From Stromatinia cepivora (Eukaryota; Ascomycota; Leotiomycetes; Helotiales; Sclerotiniaceae), in the NCBI GenBank assembly GCA_014898415.1, contig RCTD01000020.1, positions 930,001-994,000 on the forward strand: a stretch of 64,000 bases of DNA, in the 5' to 3' direction. Both the position numbers and the translations under genes were made by a program. Shown here piece after piece: positions 36,600 through 47,770 of this stretch. The notes under the pieces were generated by a model. The model saw only the letters and a program-made list of their open reading frames with translations. It did not search any database and was not told the DNA's origin. Every line of letters begins with the position of its first letter. Within the stretch, counting starts at the first letter, position 1.

Positions 36600-37700
36600 G
36601 TGAAATCGCATCAGGAATATGGTTTACACCAAGATTCGTTCCCCGGGGTTCTGGGATCATCGAGGGAAGGCACACCCATCTCGGCAATAGTGTGTCGATC
36701 AAGAGGCAATTAGATGGCTCCTGTGCCTGCTGACCGTCGTCAGATTCATTCAGCGGCAATGCTGCATCAGGAGGAGTCACACCAAGAGCTAAGTGGCACT
36801 GGGTGATTCATGCAGAGTGGTGATGGCGCGTCCAGAAAGGTGTCATGCCCAAGTCTGCTGGCACTAGTAGATCCATACAAGTCCTGGCAAGCCAGGATCG
36901 CATCAGAACAGAGCTCCACGGACAAAGGGGTGGGAGAGATTCATACATCGTTGATGCCGTGTTAAAGGAGGAGTCACACCAAGGGCTAAGTGGTACTGGG
37001 TGATTCATGCAGAGCGGGGTGGAGAATCAACTGGGTAGGATCAAGCAGAGGTGGAGATTGATGTCAAGGTCTAGTGGCGCTAGGAGATTCATGTAAAAGG
37101 TGGTGGAGCATCAGCTGGGGTGATGACACCTCTAGAAAGGTGTCAAACCAAGGTCTAGTGGCTCCGGGAGAGTCATGAAAATCCTAGCAAGGCAGAATTG
37201 ATTGCATTGGTTGCTAGAACCAAAACTGAACTGGTCAAACTGAGTCTATTAATCAGTCCGCAAGAGGTAGGCTCAAGGCAGAGAGAGGCAGGGGATTATG
37301 CCAGTGAGCAGCTTGTCTCACCCCTGAGTATGGCGTTAATCTGGCCAAACAGGAAGATATTCCAGAGGATGGTCTGAGTAGTGCTCAGCTCATGTTGTCA
37401 CTTAGCATAGGGCGAGTCAGGTCGTGTAAGGAGTTGCCCTGGTGAAAGGGGTCGATTGCTCAGCTCATACTCTCCTTTAGCATAATGCGGGTCTGTCTAC
37501 AGGGACAGGATCTGCCGGTGAAGCGGGGTGGAGTAGCGCTGAACTCCTACTAAGTGTGATATGAATCGAGCTACCGGGACAGGATCTGTAAAGAACGGGG
37601 TTTGCATGATTTGACTGTGAAGCAGTGGCACGGGAAGAAAAGCAGATACGTCAGCTCAATGCTCCCCAGATCATGCCGTGAGCCAATGTGTGCATGACAA
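36600..37700 (+). repeat. imperfect long-period repeat field
   Basis: A 52-bp unit beginning AGGAGGAGTCACACCAAG occurs at about 36,769 and 36,966 with only a few transitions between copies. Weaker relatives (AAGGTCTAGTGGC...GAGATTCATG) lie at about 37,070 and 37,150, and AGAAAGGTGTCA recurs at about 36,834 and 37,134. A second motif set (GCTCAGCTCAT at 37,385 and 37,457; GACAGGATCTG at 37,504 and 37,580) follows. No frame is open across the field. Confidence 0.6.
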
Positions 37701-38549
37701 TGTGACTTGGAGTTTGTTGCCAGCGCTTCTTATACCTCGCTCCACCGTGTAATTGAGGTGCTGTTTAGGGAATCTGCGCCTAACGGGCTTGGTACCAAGT
37801 ATCACACGTCAAGGAGTTGGGTGACGCTTTTTGGGATGCGTGGAACGGGAGTGAAGCGACGAGGGTATTTTTGTAGTAGTTCCGGTTTGGGCTGTTCATG
37901 AAGGCCGAGTAGAGACAGGATGTTTTTTGGACAAGAAAGAGAAGGAGGGTACTGGAAGGGAAGTATGGAGTATCTTGGCTCACAGGATAAAATTAGGATG
38001 TTTAATTGTATCAGACACTACCCCATTTGAGCCGCTTTCCAATCTTGGAGCGCATCTTGGTCAGTTCGAGAGTCCCGCCACATGGTCACGTCATATGACC
38101 AGCTCTCCATTATTCATTCCCTTATTCGGCTCGCAGGAAACACTCGGAATAACCCTCGGGCCATACACTCACAATTAATAGAAAAACAGAACAGAAGACG
38201 GAGATTTTGGTAAATTTCCTTGTTGTCTTTATCACGTGATTATTATGGCCTCAGGCTCTTAATGTCATTTGTGATTATCAAGCTCCGATTATTTTTCTTG
38301 GTATCTGTGGCTAGTGACCCGAACCACCAGGAGCGGCTTCGTTCGGTTCGTTGATAGTGAACCAATTGATCAACCCTTCACTATCCCTACACAACTTCAC
38401 CAAATCATGTTCCAAATTGAACACCAACGAACAAATCAAATCGCAAAGATAGCCGTCTTTGCCGAGGATGCGACAAGCTTTGTCTCAAACTCGGCCTTGG
38501 TCCCACCCCCACTATCACCACACTTTATCTACGATTGCCCAAGTTCATC
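37701..38549. promoter_or_regulatory. upstream region of the PD-(D/E)XK-like gene
   Basis: No gene called. A CACGTG palindrome (in TCACGTGA, 38,233-38,238) lies about 310 bp before the gene start, a plausible site for a bHLH-type regulator; a CATATG/CACGTCATATGAC cluster lies near 38,088. A CT-rich stretch is typical of fungal promoters. Open frames here (37,707-37,901; 37,927-38,178; 38,314-38,553) lack motifs. Confidence 0.35.
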
Positions 38550-40503
38550 ATGAAGCTGCGATCTACGCGGATCTGTAAGCCTCGCGCTCCTCTGCAACTG
38601 CAGTTAGATTCACATCAAAACATCTCAGGTTCGTTATACCACGACAGCTTATCTTCTCGTTGACCTGCGTACATATTGACATTAAGTCTAGCAACGCGGA
38701 GACGAAGCTCCCGCCTGCAATCAAACCAGCACATCCTAGGATCTTACTACGAATCTCAAAGCCCTGTTGAGCAACGACCAGCAGATCCTCAGACTTCACA
38801 GTCTGTTGGAGCGACCTCAAATACGTGTGTACCAACTTTGGGTCCTGTCGAGGCACCGGCACCGGTACCTTCAAGAGCACAGTTCCAAGGTTGGTTGTGG
38901 TTATTGTTTTTGACAAGCAGCGTGCTAATGCACATATGACATGCTAGAATATCTTTGTCCACCACAAACCCCTAAGACTGTACAACAGCCGAAGCCTCTC
39001 CCTTTAAAGCGTCCACACGCATCATTTCTCGAAGACTCTGCCAACCAGCTCCCTTCGAGTCCTGCTCCGAAAAGATACCGCCCTGAATCTGTTGTTACCC
39101 AGTGGATCGAATCTATTTCAGGATCAGAATCCTACCGAGAAAGATACTGCCGATCGGATACTCTTCTTGGATATTCAAACAGCGAACTTATTCCTAGGAG
39201 ACTTACAAAATCGGCGCCGAATATGGAATATATACGGGATGCTGATGGATTCGTTATGCCGCCGACACCCACTTCTTGGTGCCCCCCATCAGTCGCGCTG
39301 TCAAATACCAGCGGTGCTTCCACTGGTTCAAGTCGAAAGAAGAGCCTTGTTGAAGATCCCTCTTATCGACGGATGAACTTGGGTGAGAACAATATCTATA
39401 TGCGCTCTTCCCGTGAACAATTTCCCGATCACATAGCCAACCTTGTTGATCATATATATAAGGATCGCGATTCTCCAGGTCCATCTTCAGATCAAATATG
39501 GCAAGATATGAGTTTAGAAAATCTTGAGATGGGCACCGGAGAACCCGATGTAGAAGATTATTTCAAAAACAAGATTTTCGATAAACCAGAACCATTAAGC
39601 AATCTCAAACGCATCGACAAAAATCCAATGGCCAAATACAACGTTCCAAATATCGGATCGAAGCTTAAAGTTAGCATTCCAGTACCTGATATGCTCTACG
39701 GATATAATAGCATTGAAGCATTTCCCCTTCCCCAGCAACAAGCCCAACTTCGCTCTATGGGGAATGAGATAATAGCTAATAGTCAGGATTTGATATATCC
39801 ATTCTTTGTTATCGAATTTAAGGCTGACGGTCCTGGAGGGTCTGGGAGTCTGTGGGTGGCGACAAATCAATGTCTTGGAGGCTCTGTATCCTGCGTCAAT
39901 ATTGCCGAACGCCTCAATCGTCAGTTGAGGCAGTGCAAGAGCGACAAGGTCCAGCCCATTGACAGTGCTGCATTCAGCATCGCCATGAGCGGTACGGAAG
40001 CACGACTTTATATCTCGTGGAAGCATAATGAGCTCGATTATTATATGCGGAAAGTTAAGAGTTTCTCACTTCAGGAACCTGAACAATATGTGGAGTTCCG
40101 CAAGCACGTCCGAAATATCATCGATTGGGGCAAGGACAAGCGCCTGAAAGAGATTCGAAAATCGTTAGACAGCCTCCTCGAGGAGGATAGGAAGGTGGCC
40201 TTCCAGCTGGCCAAATCCCGCCCGCCACCTTCGGATGATTCCGCAAGCAGTAGCAGTCATAAGCGCAAAGACTCATCGTCGCGTGGACGTAACAGCAGAG
40301 CTAAAATCGTACATGAATACCCCAGCGGCGAGGCAAATGCTCCGCCTTCCGCCAGTTTCCAGGAAAACAACCAGGATGAGTCTTTTGTCGCTCCAAGTCT
40401 ACCAGTCGAGACTGCCGACTCTACAGATTACGACTACGACGGAGAGGACCCAACTAATCAATTACTCACGGAATACTGGACGAGTTTCTCGGCGAACAAT
40501 TAG
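38550..40503 (+). CDS. fungal DUF7924-type protein with PD-(D/E)XK-like core (3 exons)
   Basis: Gene model: exons 38,550-38,628, 38,692-38,889 and 38,948-40,503. Introns of 63 and 58 bp have GT...AG ends, and both junctions are phase 1; the protein has 610 residues. The start MKLRSTRIxKPRAPLQ is basic, as is the start of exon 2 (ATRRRSSRLQS), giving a nuclear-type N-terminus. Residues about 300-520 form the conserved domain: a PDxxxGY segment with Asp340 and an IEFKA strand with Glu382 and Lys384, then a WxAxNQCLGG helix. That is the D...ExK layout of the PD-(D/E)XK nuclease fold, known from large fungal DUF7924/PDDEXK-type families. Whether it is catalytically active or what it cuts is not known. 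The C-terminus is low-complexity, with basic (KRKDSSSRGRNSRAK) and acidic patches. The stop at 40,501 may be a mutation: the frame continues 66 codons. Confidence 0.75.
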
Positions 40504-40701
40504 GATGAGTCCTTTGTGCAAATTGCCGCTGCGGACAATGGATACACTTCGCCCAATAGCCTAACCTTCCCTCCAATAACTCCTCCGCAATCATTAGAAG
40601 ACACATCGCTTCTACTTGAAGATATTGATGACTCTAATCTACATGGTCATAGGAGGACTCGCCGGAGCACACGAGCTACTGCGAGGGAGCGTCAGGGTTA
40701 A
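40504..40701 (+). pseudogene. in-frame C-terminal extension of the DUF7924-type gene after a TAG
   Basis: Directly in frame after TAG (40,501-40,503) come 65 codons plus TAA, ending in a strongly basic tail (GHRRTRRSTRATARERQG) that mirrors the basic N-terminus. The stop lies in a second copy of an internal NNQDESFV motif (first copy near 40,366-40,389, CAG codon); the second reads NN-stop-DESFV. The two DNA copies, AACAACCAGGATGAGTC and AACAATTAGGATGAGTC, differ by two C-to-T changes. The allele was probably longer and has been shortened. Confidence 0.6.
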
Positions 40702-41730
40702 AGCTCTTTGCCTGCCGTTTACGATTGGAGCAATTTGCTGAACATCGGCTTGCCACCGCCTACTCCTGTATTACAATTATTGATACTCTTCATCATCGTC
40801 GCCGAACGTCAGTCCCGATGCTCTTGTGCATTCTCAGCGCCTGCAATTTATATTGATCTACTCACATCCGCCCAGGTTATAGATATGGATGAGGCTTTTG
40901 ACATATGTATCTATATGAATCATCGATACCCCCAAACCACTTTGTTAGAATCCTAGGCACATTATAATATATTGATCGGCAGTGATTCACTATACATCTC
41001 TGCATTCGACGTGAGATATGCCCCATGTCGATTACCAGGCCTTTAGTGTATCTCATCTGGTCCAATCATCCTAGTCGCGACAAAGTTCATCTGATGCCGG
41101 CGCGATTCGTGCCTTCCTCCGCAACTGGGGCCGCGTAGATTGCGTGAAATAACCCGATGGTCATCGACCACGTTGCACCGGAGGCCATTTTCGACAATGT
41201 TGATCGGTTTGGTTGGTCTGCTAATCCAGATATACTGTACTGGGTGGACAAGGCACTTGTAATCGGTTGTGGTGCTAAGAGAGGCGAGGAGAGACCCATC
41301 TTAGCTTCCGTTCTGTGTGGTGATGGGGAAATTTGTGCACTCGCTCGAGATCGTCTTGACATCATCGTCGGGAGGGGGCCTGATCGACTAATAGTGTGGG
41401 CAGCACTTCTTAGCCTGGTGTTGAGAGGTGGAGCAACTTCCTATCCGTGTTCTACATAAGGACGATCCGAGATCGAGTCGCTGTCGCTTTCGAGGTTGCC
41501 GTCGCAACTCGCAAATCCATCGTTCTACTGGCCACACTGTTATCTGGAGCATGATGGGTTGGCAGCCGCAGGATTCGAACAACCAGCACAGCTTGTCTTC
41601 CTCGACTCTGGCCACGAGAAGAGTATACATAACAAGTGCTCACCAGAGAGGTAGTGTCAGCTACCTCTCCAGCCGCCTGGGTGGTTTGGGTGGTTTGGGT
41701 GCTCTCCCCAAGGCTGCGATTTCATAACCT
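40702..41730. other. host DNA with unrecognised open fragments
   Basis: A 100-codon plus-strand frame at 41,157-41,459 (contains DRFGWSANPDILYWVDKALVIGCGAKRGEERP) has protein-like composition but no motif I recognise; stops upstream and a short tail suggest it is one exon or a gene relic. GGGTGGTTTGGGTGGTTTGG near 41,680 is a short tandem repeat. Confidence 0.35.
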
Positions 41731-43172
41731 TCCGTGCCTAGCATCGTCGCCAGAAATCGCCGGCAGGTGCACTTGATCATTTTGACTATTGTTTCCTAAC
41801 AAGAGTAGAAGATAGAAGTTTGTGAACAAAACGAAGCCTTCGTCGTACCTCAAAGTTGTGTTGAGAAGTACCTCTCGATACAAAGGAGTCCACGAGCTAT
41901 CCTGCGTGCACTGTCCATTTAAGCAAAAAATAATTTGATCAAGTATCAATGTAATTTACCCAATGCTTATAGGCGCGGGTAATCAATATCTAGCTGGTTA
42001 TCGATTGATGCTGTCCACCTTGACTTATCAGTTCTAGATCACGTGACAGCATGATTTGGGGGCGTCTTGTCGCTTCCTTCCTTTTAACCTCAATTCTTCA
42101 TCTTCTTAACTACCAGCAATCTCCAAAATTGATTATGTATTCAAGTTATTCAATATTCGTCAATTCTATGCCCAGATTTAAATCTTTATTCTTATACCCA
42201 GGTCACAAATCTAGACCTCTAAGCCCAACTTTAGAAAGCTCTCCAGTCGGCACGACATGGAGGATCTCTTCCAGCCGGTTGAAGATCTCCAACTAGCACG
42301 GTGGATTCTTCTACTCTAATAGTATATGAATCGTTTGAACCACATTTTGCACATTCTAATGAATCAAGTGATCATGCTCATTGCCAAGAATTTTACGTAC
42401 GTTTCATGGTGCTTCTGCTATTGCCCTTGTGGCACAGTATACTCTTTAATAATTTGAGAACGAAGTCAGACTTCCAAGAGCACATGACCTTTCATGGCGG
42501 TTGGTGGAATGCCCGAACCCCTTCGCCTTACTCCAATACTTAGAGTCACACGCAGCATGGCTTATGTTGCTAGCAAGCATCGTCTCTATGAAGTGGTTTG
42601 CGCTGAAGGAGGCCACATAACTGCGCACGCCGGGTGTCATAAGAAAGGTGCAGAAGATTCATAGGAGATTCTGGAGAACAGTTTACTGAGGCTGAGTGCA
42701 CGAGCAGGGCGTTGAAAGTACAGCATGGCCTCGCTGGGTGGCTTCACTTCAAACCTAGATCGACGTGGAGTCCCATCAGTCGCCCAGTCGCCAGTCGCCA
42801 GCCTCAATTACCCAGGCACTCTTCCTACGCCCGAGCTTCTGCCTTGTTATATGCTGGAGATATCAGTGAATGTGCTACAAATATCAGTTGCTTCTTCGTC
42901 CACAGTCCAGGTGGGTTTGCATGATCCTCCACCTAGATCCAATCTTGGCTTTTCGCTAAAAGCGCTCCATATCGTCTGGGGAAATTGGAGCCCGACAAGA
43001 TAATTCACTACCTCCTCGAGTCTCTGATTCACGCGAATCATTCATAACACAGCTTTGGGAGCAGTTATTGCACTATTTCTTTGATGATAGAGACCTTTGT
43101 AGCTCAGATGCCCGCAACCATCAACAGTAGAAGTTCAGATGGCTCGGCAGTAGTCGCTCCTCTATATCAACC
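41731..43172. promoter_or_regulatory. probable upstream region of the split Swi5/Ace2-like gene
   Basis: No intact gene. A CACGTG (in ATCACGTGAC) lies at 42,040-42,045. Short open frames at 42,301-42,543 and 42,725-43,003 are Ser/Pro-containing and may be decayed 5' exons of the gene continuing at 43,173, but I cannot join them with confidence. Confidence 0.3.
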
Positions 43173-43497
43173 ATGGGCTACTGGCCTCAACTACAGAATC
43201 CGTCATATCTAGTCGGCTCAGCATTTGCGCAGCATTGGCCAAAATATATAGGACGACCACTGAATTCACTACCTATGGACTTCCAAACTCGAAACACGAA
43301 CTCTCTCACGCTGACTAAAGCGCTTCTTTCACCCTACGACAGCCCCTCTCTATTCCCTGCCTCCATGAGTTCGTCCGATGTTCAACAACAGCAACGAATG
43401 AATGCCTCGCAACAGCCTTCCCTGCAACCAACTCAACGAGACTTCATCTCCACACTCCAGACCATTGTGGACGGCCTCCCCTCACATCGACCTATTA
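43173..43497 (+). pseudogene. front fragment of a Swi5/Ace2-like C2H2 factor gene, cut by P2
   Basis: About 108 codons, Ser/Pro/Gln-rich (NTNSLTLTKALLSP, SSSDVQQQQRMNASQQPSLQ), like the low-complexity activation region of fungal Swi5/Ace2 factors. It runs directly into the left end of P2 at 43,498. The matching rear part with zinc fingers starts at 56,425. If P2 and one TA are removed mentally, the frame one base behind (-1) reads straight from this fragment into the finger exon without a stop over the junction, whereas the longest frame here is one base out; so at least one further indel or a lost intron is needed. Attribution rests on position, composition and junction, not on a domain. Confidence 0.5.
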
Positions 43498-44071
43498 AGT
43501 CTAGTACCCCACTTTCCGGCCACCCCTAATTCCGGCCACCTCAAAAAAAACCATTATATAAATTTTAAACTTTAATAACTCAACAATTATTTTATTTCAA
43601 TACAATCACCTATAGAATCTATTTCATAATCATCACTAAAATCATTTTTATCAATTTCACAATCCCCAACTTCAATTTGCATCTCCTAAATAACTTTAAT
43701 CCCTGCAAACTTCGAATTCGAGCTAATCTTAATTATCCTTCTTTTTTTGAATACAATATATTCTATTTTATATTCTAATTGCTTTATTCAATATTCTATT
43801 AATATAAATATATAATCCTTAATATCAAATCCTTTCGAAATCTTTCAAAAAAACAATCAACGAATTGAAAAATCGATTTCTTTTTCTCGAATCATTATAT
43901 AAATATATTTTCGAATATCATTTGCTTTTTGAAGAGTTTTCTATTCAAAAAAGATATTTTTTTATTCTATTGAAATATAGAATCATCATTTGAAAAAAGA
44001 TTTTGAATAATAATCTCCTTATTATTATTTTCGAATAATAATCTATTGAAAAAAAAAATTAATATAGTTTT

Positions 44072-44234
44072 TGTTGGATTTTGGATTATACCGTATATCT
44101 AAGTATGGGACTATATTATAATGGGATTAGCCTGTATATGATTCTATTGAATCATATAATCTGTATAATAGCTTCTAATTAGATAATCTTATAATATCAA
44201 GACTTTTTTATTCATTTAATATAATTTGTTAATA
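44072..44234 (+). repeat. 5' LTR of the TRIM-like element
   Basis: 163 bp. Left third is close to original sequence (TGTTGGATTTTGG); right third is RIP-mutated, ending TTGTTAATA instead of TTGTTAACA. Confidence 0.9.
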
Positions 44235-44339
44235 GATTATGAACTCGGGTTTTATGTATCATTGTATAGTTTAGGATTAATCTTCCGGGGTGAAAAATCA
44301 AGTCCTCAATAGATCCGGTAAAGTAAATGAGTAAGGTTG

Positions 44340-44525
44340 ATATAGCTGAATAGGGAAGTTTGTTATACTAAATATAATCGGTAAAGTAAAGAATATTGTA
44401 TAATAAATAAATAGAGAAGTTTATTATATTAAATATATCTGTAGAATAAAATCGAATAGGATTATAGATTATTTAATAAACAAATGGGGAAGCCTATTAT
44501 ACTAAATATATTGGCAGAATTGAAT
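44340..44525 (+). repeat. three spaced copies of a GGGAAG-TTTATTATA-CTAAATATA motif
   Basis: Copies of AGGGAAGTTTGTTATACTAA start near 44,352, 44,412 and 44,486 (60-75 bp apart), each followed by a GGTAAAGTAAA-like segment. Located just inside the 5' LTR of the TRIM-like element. Confidence 0.65.
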
Positions 44526-45617
44526 CCTAATAATATAATTAATATAGAAAAATCTATTTTAGAAATTACTTAAACAGAAAATGCTATCTTTTTATATTCT
44601 TTTTCTGATAATTCGAAAATCAATTGATTTTTTCGATATTTTCTTTTTCTTTTGGAAGCCTTTTTGCTTTATATTGATAGTAATGATAAAAAATAAATAT
44701 TTTGTAAAACAAAATAAGTTTTTCGAAATTTCTTCAGACAAGATTCGAATATTCCTGTTCTTCGAATACTTTCGATTTTTATACAATTGATAGATTCCCT
44801 GTAGAAAATCTAATAAAAGTATTGGAGATTATATTTCTAATATAGTTTTTGAGAGAGTTATAAAATTTATATTTGTTTTCGTTTTAGATATTTTGGGGGT
44901 TCGTTTTCAAGATCTATTATATCTTTTTGTTCGGCTTCAAATGATTATGGATTTACTTCGTTTTTTGATTCTATTGAAATAGATTTGTTAGCAAAATTTT
45001 GTTTCTAATATAAATTCAGGATTTGTAGAAATTAATTTTTGGATTGGAATCTTTAGAATAATGAATTCGATATCTGAAATATCTTTGGAATTTATTGTAT
45101 TTGTATTAAAGAGATATTACTATTTTTTGTTTTGAAAAATAATATTTTCGTTTTAAAAAAATGTTTTTTATATTCCTTTTAGGGATTCTCTATTAATATC
45201 CAATCTTTTCCTTAACCATCATTTCTTTATATTATTATTAATATTTTCGATATCTTTTTGTTCTTCTTTTTGTAATTATAGCTATCAATTTTGTTATTTT
45301 CGATATATTGTTTATTATGTATCGCTTCAATCCTATTTTGTTTTTGTCTTTAAATCAATATTATTTCGTTGTATCTTTATATTCAATATTTGTAACGATA
45401 ATTATATTGATAATTATAAAGGAGAAGAAAAGTATTTCTGGTAAGGGAGCCGGAAATAGAATTGGAGGTGATTATAGAAAGGGTTGAAGGTGGAATTAGA
45501 GGAGGAGATTGTATATCGGAAGATATACAGGGCGATATATTAGAAGGAGTGGATGATTATATTAATAATAGAAGGATGTATATTTAAATAGAAGGAGTAT
45601 TAGGCTTTATTATATAA

Positions 45618-45885
45618 TATATAGAAACCATTAGATATCTAGTCAAATATAATATTAAAAATCGATAGATATTATAGCTTTTTGGAACTGGTAATAGTTT
45701 ATTAATTAGTATATAGAGATCATTAGTATCTAAACAAGTATAGTATTAAAGATCAACAGATATTATAGCTTCCTGAAGCCGGTAACAATTTATCAATTAG
45801 TATATAGAGATCATTAATATCTAGATAAATATAGTATTAAAGGTCGATAGATATAATGGTTCCCTGGAGTAAGAGTTATTAATTA
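45618..45885 (+). repeat. about 91-bp tandem repeat, three units
   Basis: Units at 45,618-45,709, 45,710-45,800 and 45,801-45,885, each beginning TATATAGARAYCATTA and including TATAGTATTAAAGRTC and a CYGGWRNYGGTAA-like segment. Inside the TRIM-like element; differences between units are mainly transitions. Confidence 0.8.
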
Positions 45886-46274
45886 GTAATTTACCAGTTA
45901 TTCTAATTAATAGTTAATTATACTTTTGCTATAAAGGGAAGAATTATAGATATGATTTTATAGGATGTATTATTCTATTAGAGAGAGATATTTGTATTAT
46001 AATGTAGGGCTGAAGATTCTAGTTCAATATAATTGAAGGATTGGAAGCAAAAAAGATGGATTTCCTTTAATTTTTATTATACTATTGTAAAGCGATTATT
46101 CTATTCGAAATAATCTTGTTAGATTTTGGGTTTTAAAAGATTTAGCAAAGGAATAATCATTCAATATTATTGACTTTCTATTTCAGATTAATATTGTTTA
46201 GTTTAGTTTAAATTAGTTATGGTATTTATAGTTTAGCCTTCTTTGCTTTTATATATATTATGCTCCTAGGGGAG

Positions 46275-46437
46275 TATTGGATTTTGAATTATACTGTATA
46301 TCTAAGTATAGAACTATACTATAATGGGATTAGCTTGTATATGATTCTACCGAATTATACAACCTATATAATAGCTTCTAGCCAGATAACCTTATAATAT
46401 CAAGGCTTTTCCACCCATTCAATATGACTTGTTAACA
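46275..46437 (+). repeat. 3' LTR of the TRIM-like element
   Basis: 163 bp. Starts with mutated TATTGG directly after AGGGGAG; its right third (CAAGGCTTTTCCACCCATTC to TTAACA) is unmutated. Confidence 0.9.
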
Positions 46438-47077
46438 GTTTTGAAATTATAAATCTAAAATTTTCTATCCCTCTTTGATATTATAAATTATTAAACCCTT
46501 TATTCTTATTTTCTAATAACATTCAAAAAAACTACATTTCCTAATTAATATAAAATCTAATAAAAAACTTAGTTTATTAAAATAATATCTATATTCGTTT
46601 TTGAAAAGCAAAAATATCGATAAATCTAATAATTGTAATATATATAATATATATAACAATAAAAATAAAAGATATATATTATACTTAAAACATTCTATTA
46701 TAAATTCAATAATTTCATAATTTCTATAATTATCCAAAATAAATAATCTAACCTTCTTCAACTAAAAAGGAATTGTTTAAAGTATAAAAATCTTTTTCAA
46801 TTATTTAAGAATTATTTTATTGATTATCCATTCATTTTCAATTACAATAAAGTTCTAATCTTTATATAAAATAAGATCTATAAAAAATCATTACTATTAT
46901 ACTTTTGAATCCTTATAAATAACGAAAAGGAAAAAAGCTTTATCAATTATTGAAATACATTTAATAAAAGAAATTCAAACTTTTAAATCAAACTATTTCT
47001 TTTGAATAAAACATTACTAAAAGCTTCTTATTATTAATCCATTAAAACTCTGATCTTTTATAATACCTACCTCTATC

Positions 47078-47359
47078 TGTGACGCACAAGAGCCGTAGTA
47101 GAGCTGAATAAACAGGGTCAATTATGTTCCTTAGAATCTACAATTGAAGAATTATAGCTTATAAAAAACAATTAGATATATATATATAAATATTCATTTG
47201 TAAATTACAAGATTGTATATATATATTATTAAGATCATCATTTTATTATACTAAATTATATGAATTGTAATATATATATATAAACAATTAATTTATTAAT
47301 TGATATAGAAGATAAGAAATATTATATAATTAATCTTTTATAATTCATGATTCGTAATA
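47078..47359 (-). repeat. LTR of gypsy element D (3' LTR in element sense)
   Basis: 282 bp. Outer end TGTGACGCACAAGAGCCGTA is unmutated; the inner end (CGTAATA) is RIP-changed. Confidence 0.9.
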
Positions 47360-47469
47360 TTATCTCCTTTTTCGAAAAAGCTTGTCCTCGAATATTTTAC
47401 TTTTTTATTCTATTATTATTTTATTGAAAACTAGATTTTGTAAAAGTTTATAAGTCCTAAATCAATTAA

Positions 47470-47770
47470 ATTGGTCATTTTGATTGATTTGATTAATTTA
47501 CTGGAAATTGATTCAAATGATAAATGAATTAATCAAATTAATCAAATCGTTCATTAATTAATTAAATTAATATTGATTTATATTTTCCTTAATTTAGAGA
47601 ACCTTTAAAAGGAAAAAGTTTCAATAGAAAAGGAAAAAAGATTGAATTATAATATAGTGATGATAAATAATTAATATGATCAATTCCGAAATCGATCAAA
47701 TTAATCGATCAAATTGATCAAATTAATCAATTAATTGATCAAATCAATCAAATTGAACGAAATCGATAGA
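47470..47770. repeat. GATCAAATT-type short repeats in element D
   Basis: Clusters of AATCAAATTAATCAAAT and GATCAAATTGATCAAATT at about 47,530 and 47,690-47,760, partly inverted to TTGATTGATTTGATTAAT at 47,483. They lie near the 3' end of D in element sense. Confidence 0.5.

Larger units (their letters stand above)
44072..46437 (+). mobile_element. non-coding LTR retroelement (TRIM/LARD-like), target duplication GTTTT
   Basis: 2,366 bp with two 163-bp LTRs (44,072-44,234 and 46,275-46,437), ends TGTTGG...TTAACA, flanked by GTTTT at 44,067-44,071 and 46,438-46,442. A polypurine AGGGGAG abuts the right LTR, giving plus orientation. The 2-kb interior has no integrase, RT or recognisable gag. It contains two sets of tandem repeats. 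Such an element must have moved with enzymes from another LTR family. Confidence 0.9.
43560..47072 (-). pseudogene. P2 transposase remnant (DDE_1/pogo type), split by the TRIM-like element
   Basis: The C-terminal tail (about 43,580-43,760) reads KKRRIIKI...NSKFA, then an acidic DDYEMDSIGDCIEIK ending, as in P1. The catalytic part is at 46,513-46,761: 82 open residues with LDNYRNYEIIEFIIE, NNIYLL-like YNIYLLFLLLY, then LQLLDLSIFLLFKNEYRYY, i.e. the third-domain pattern DxHxSH...LPPHxSHxLQPLDxxxF of pogo transposases, with the conserved Pro/His residues already mutated. The N-terminal part continues beyond element D at 55,798-56,360. Confidence 0.75.

Noticed and set aside
39595..40026. 143-codon minus-strand frame opposite the DUF7924-type gene
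   Set aside because: Antisense to the most conserved coding exon; the plus strand explains the sequence.
41555..41590. GGATTCGAAC resembling a tRNA T-loop (reverse strand GTTCGAATCC)
   Set aside because: The flanking bases do not form a 5-bp T stem and no matching acceptor, D or anticodon arms are present.
42301..43003. Open frames as intact upstream exons of the Swi5/Ace2-like gene
   Set aside because: No continuous splice-consistent path to 43,173 could be built; noted only as possible decayed exons.
44581..44790. Overlapping 64-69-codon frames on both strands in the TRIM-like element
   Set aside because: Phe/Lys/Ile-rich translations of AT-rich DNA, mutually antisense, with no motif; not evidence for a gag gene.
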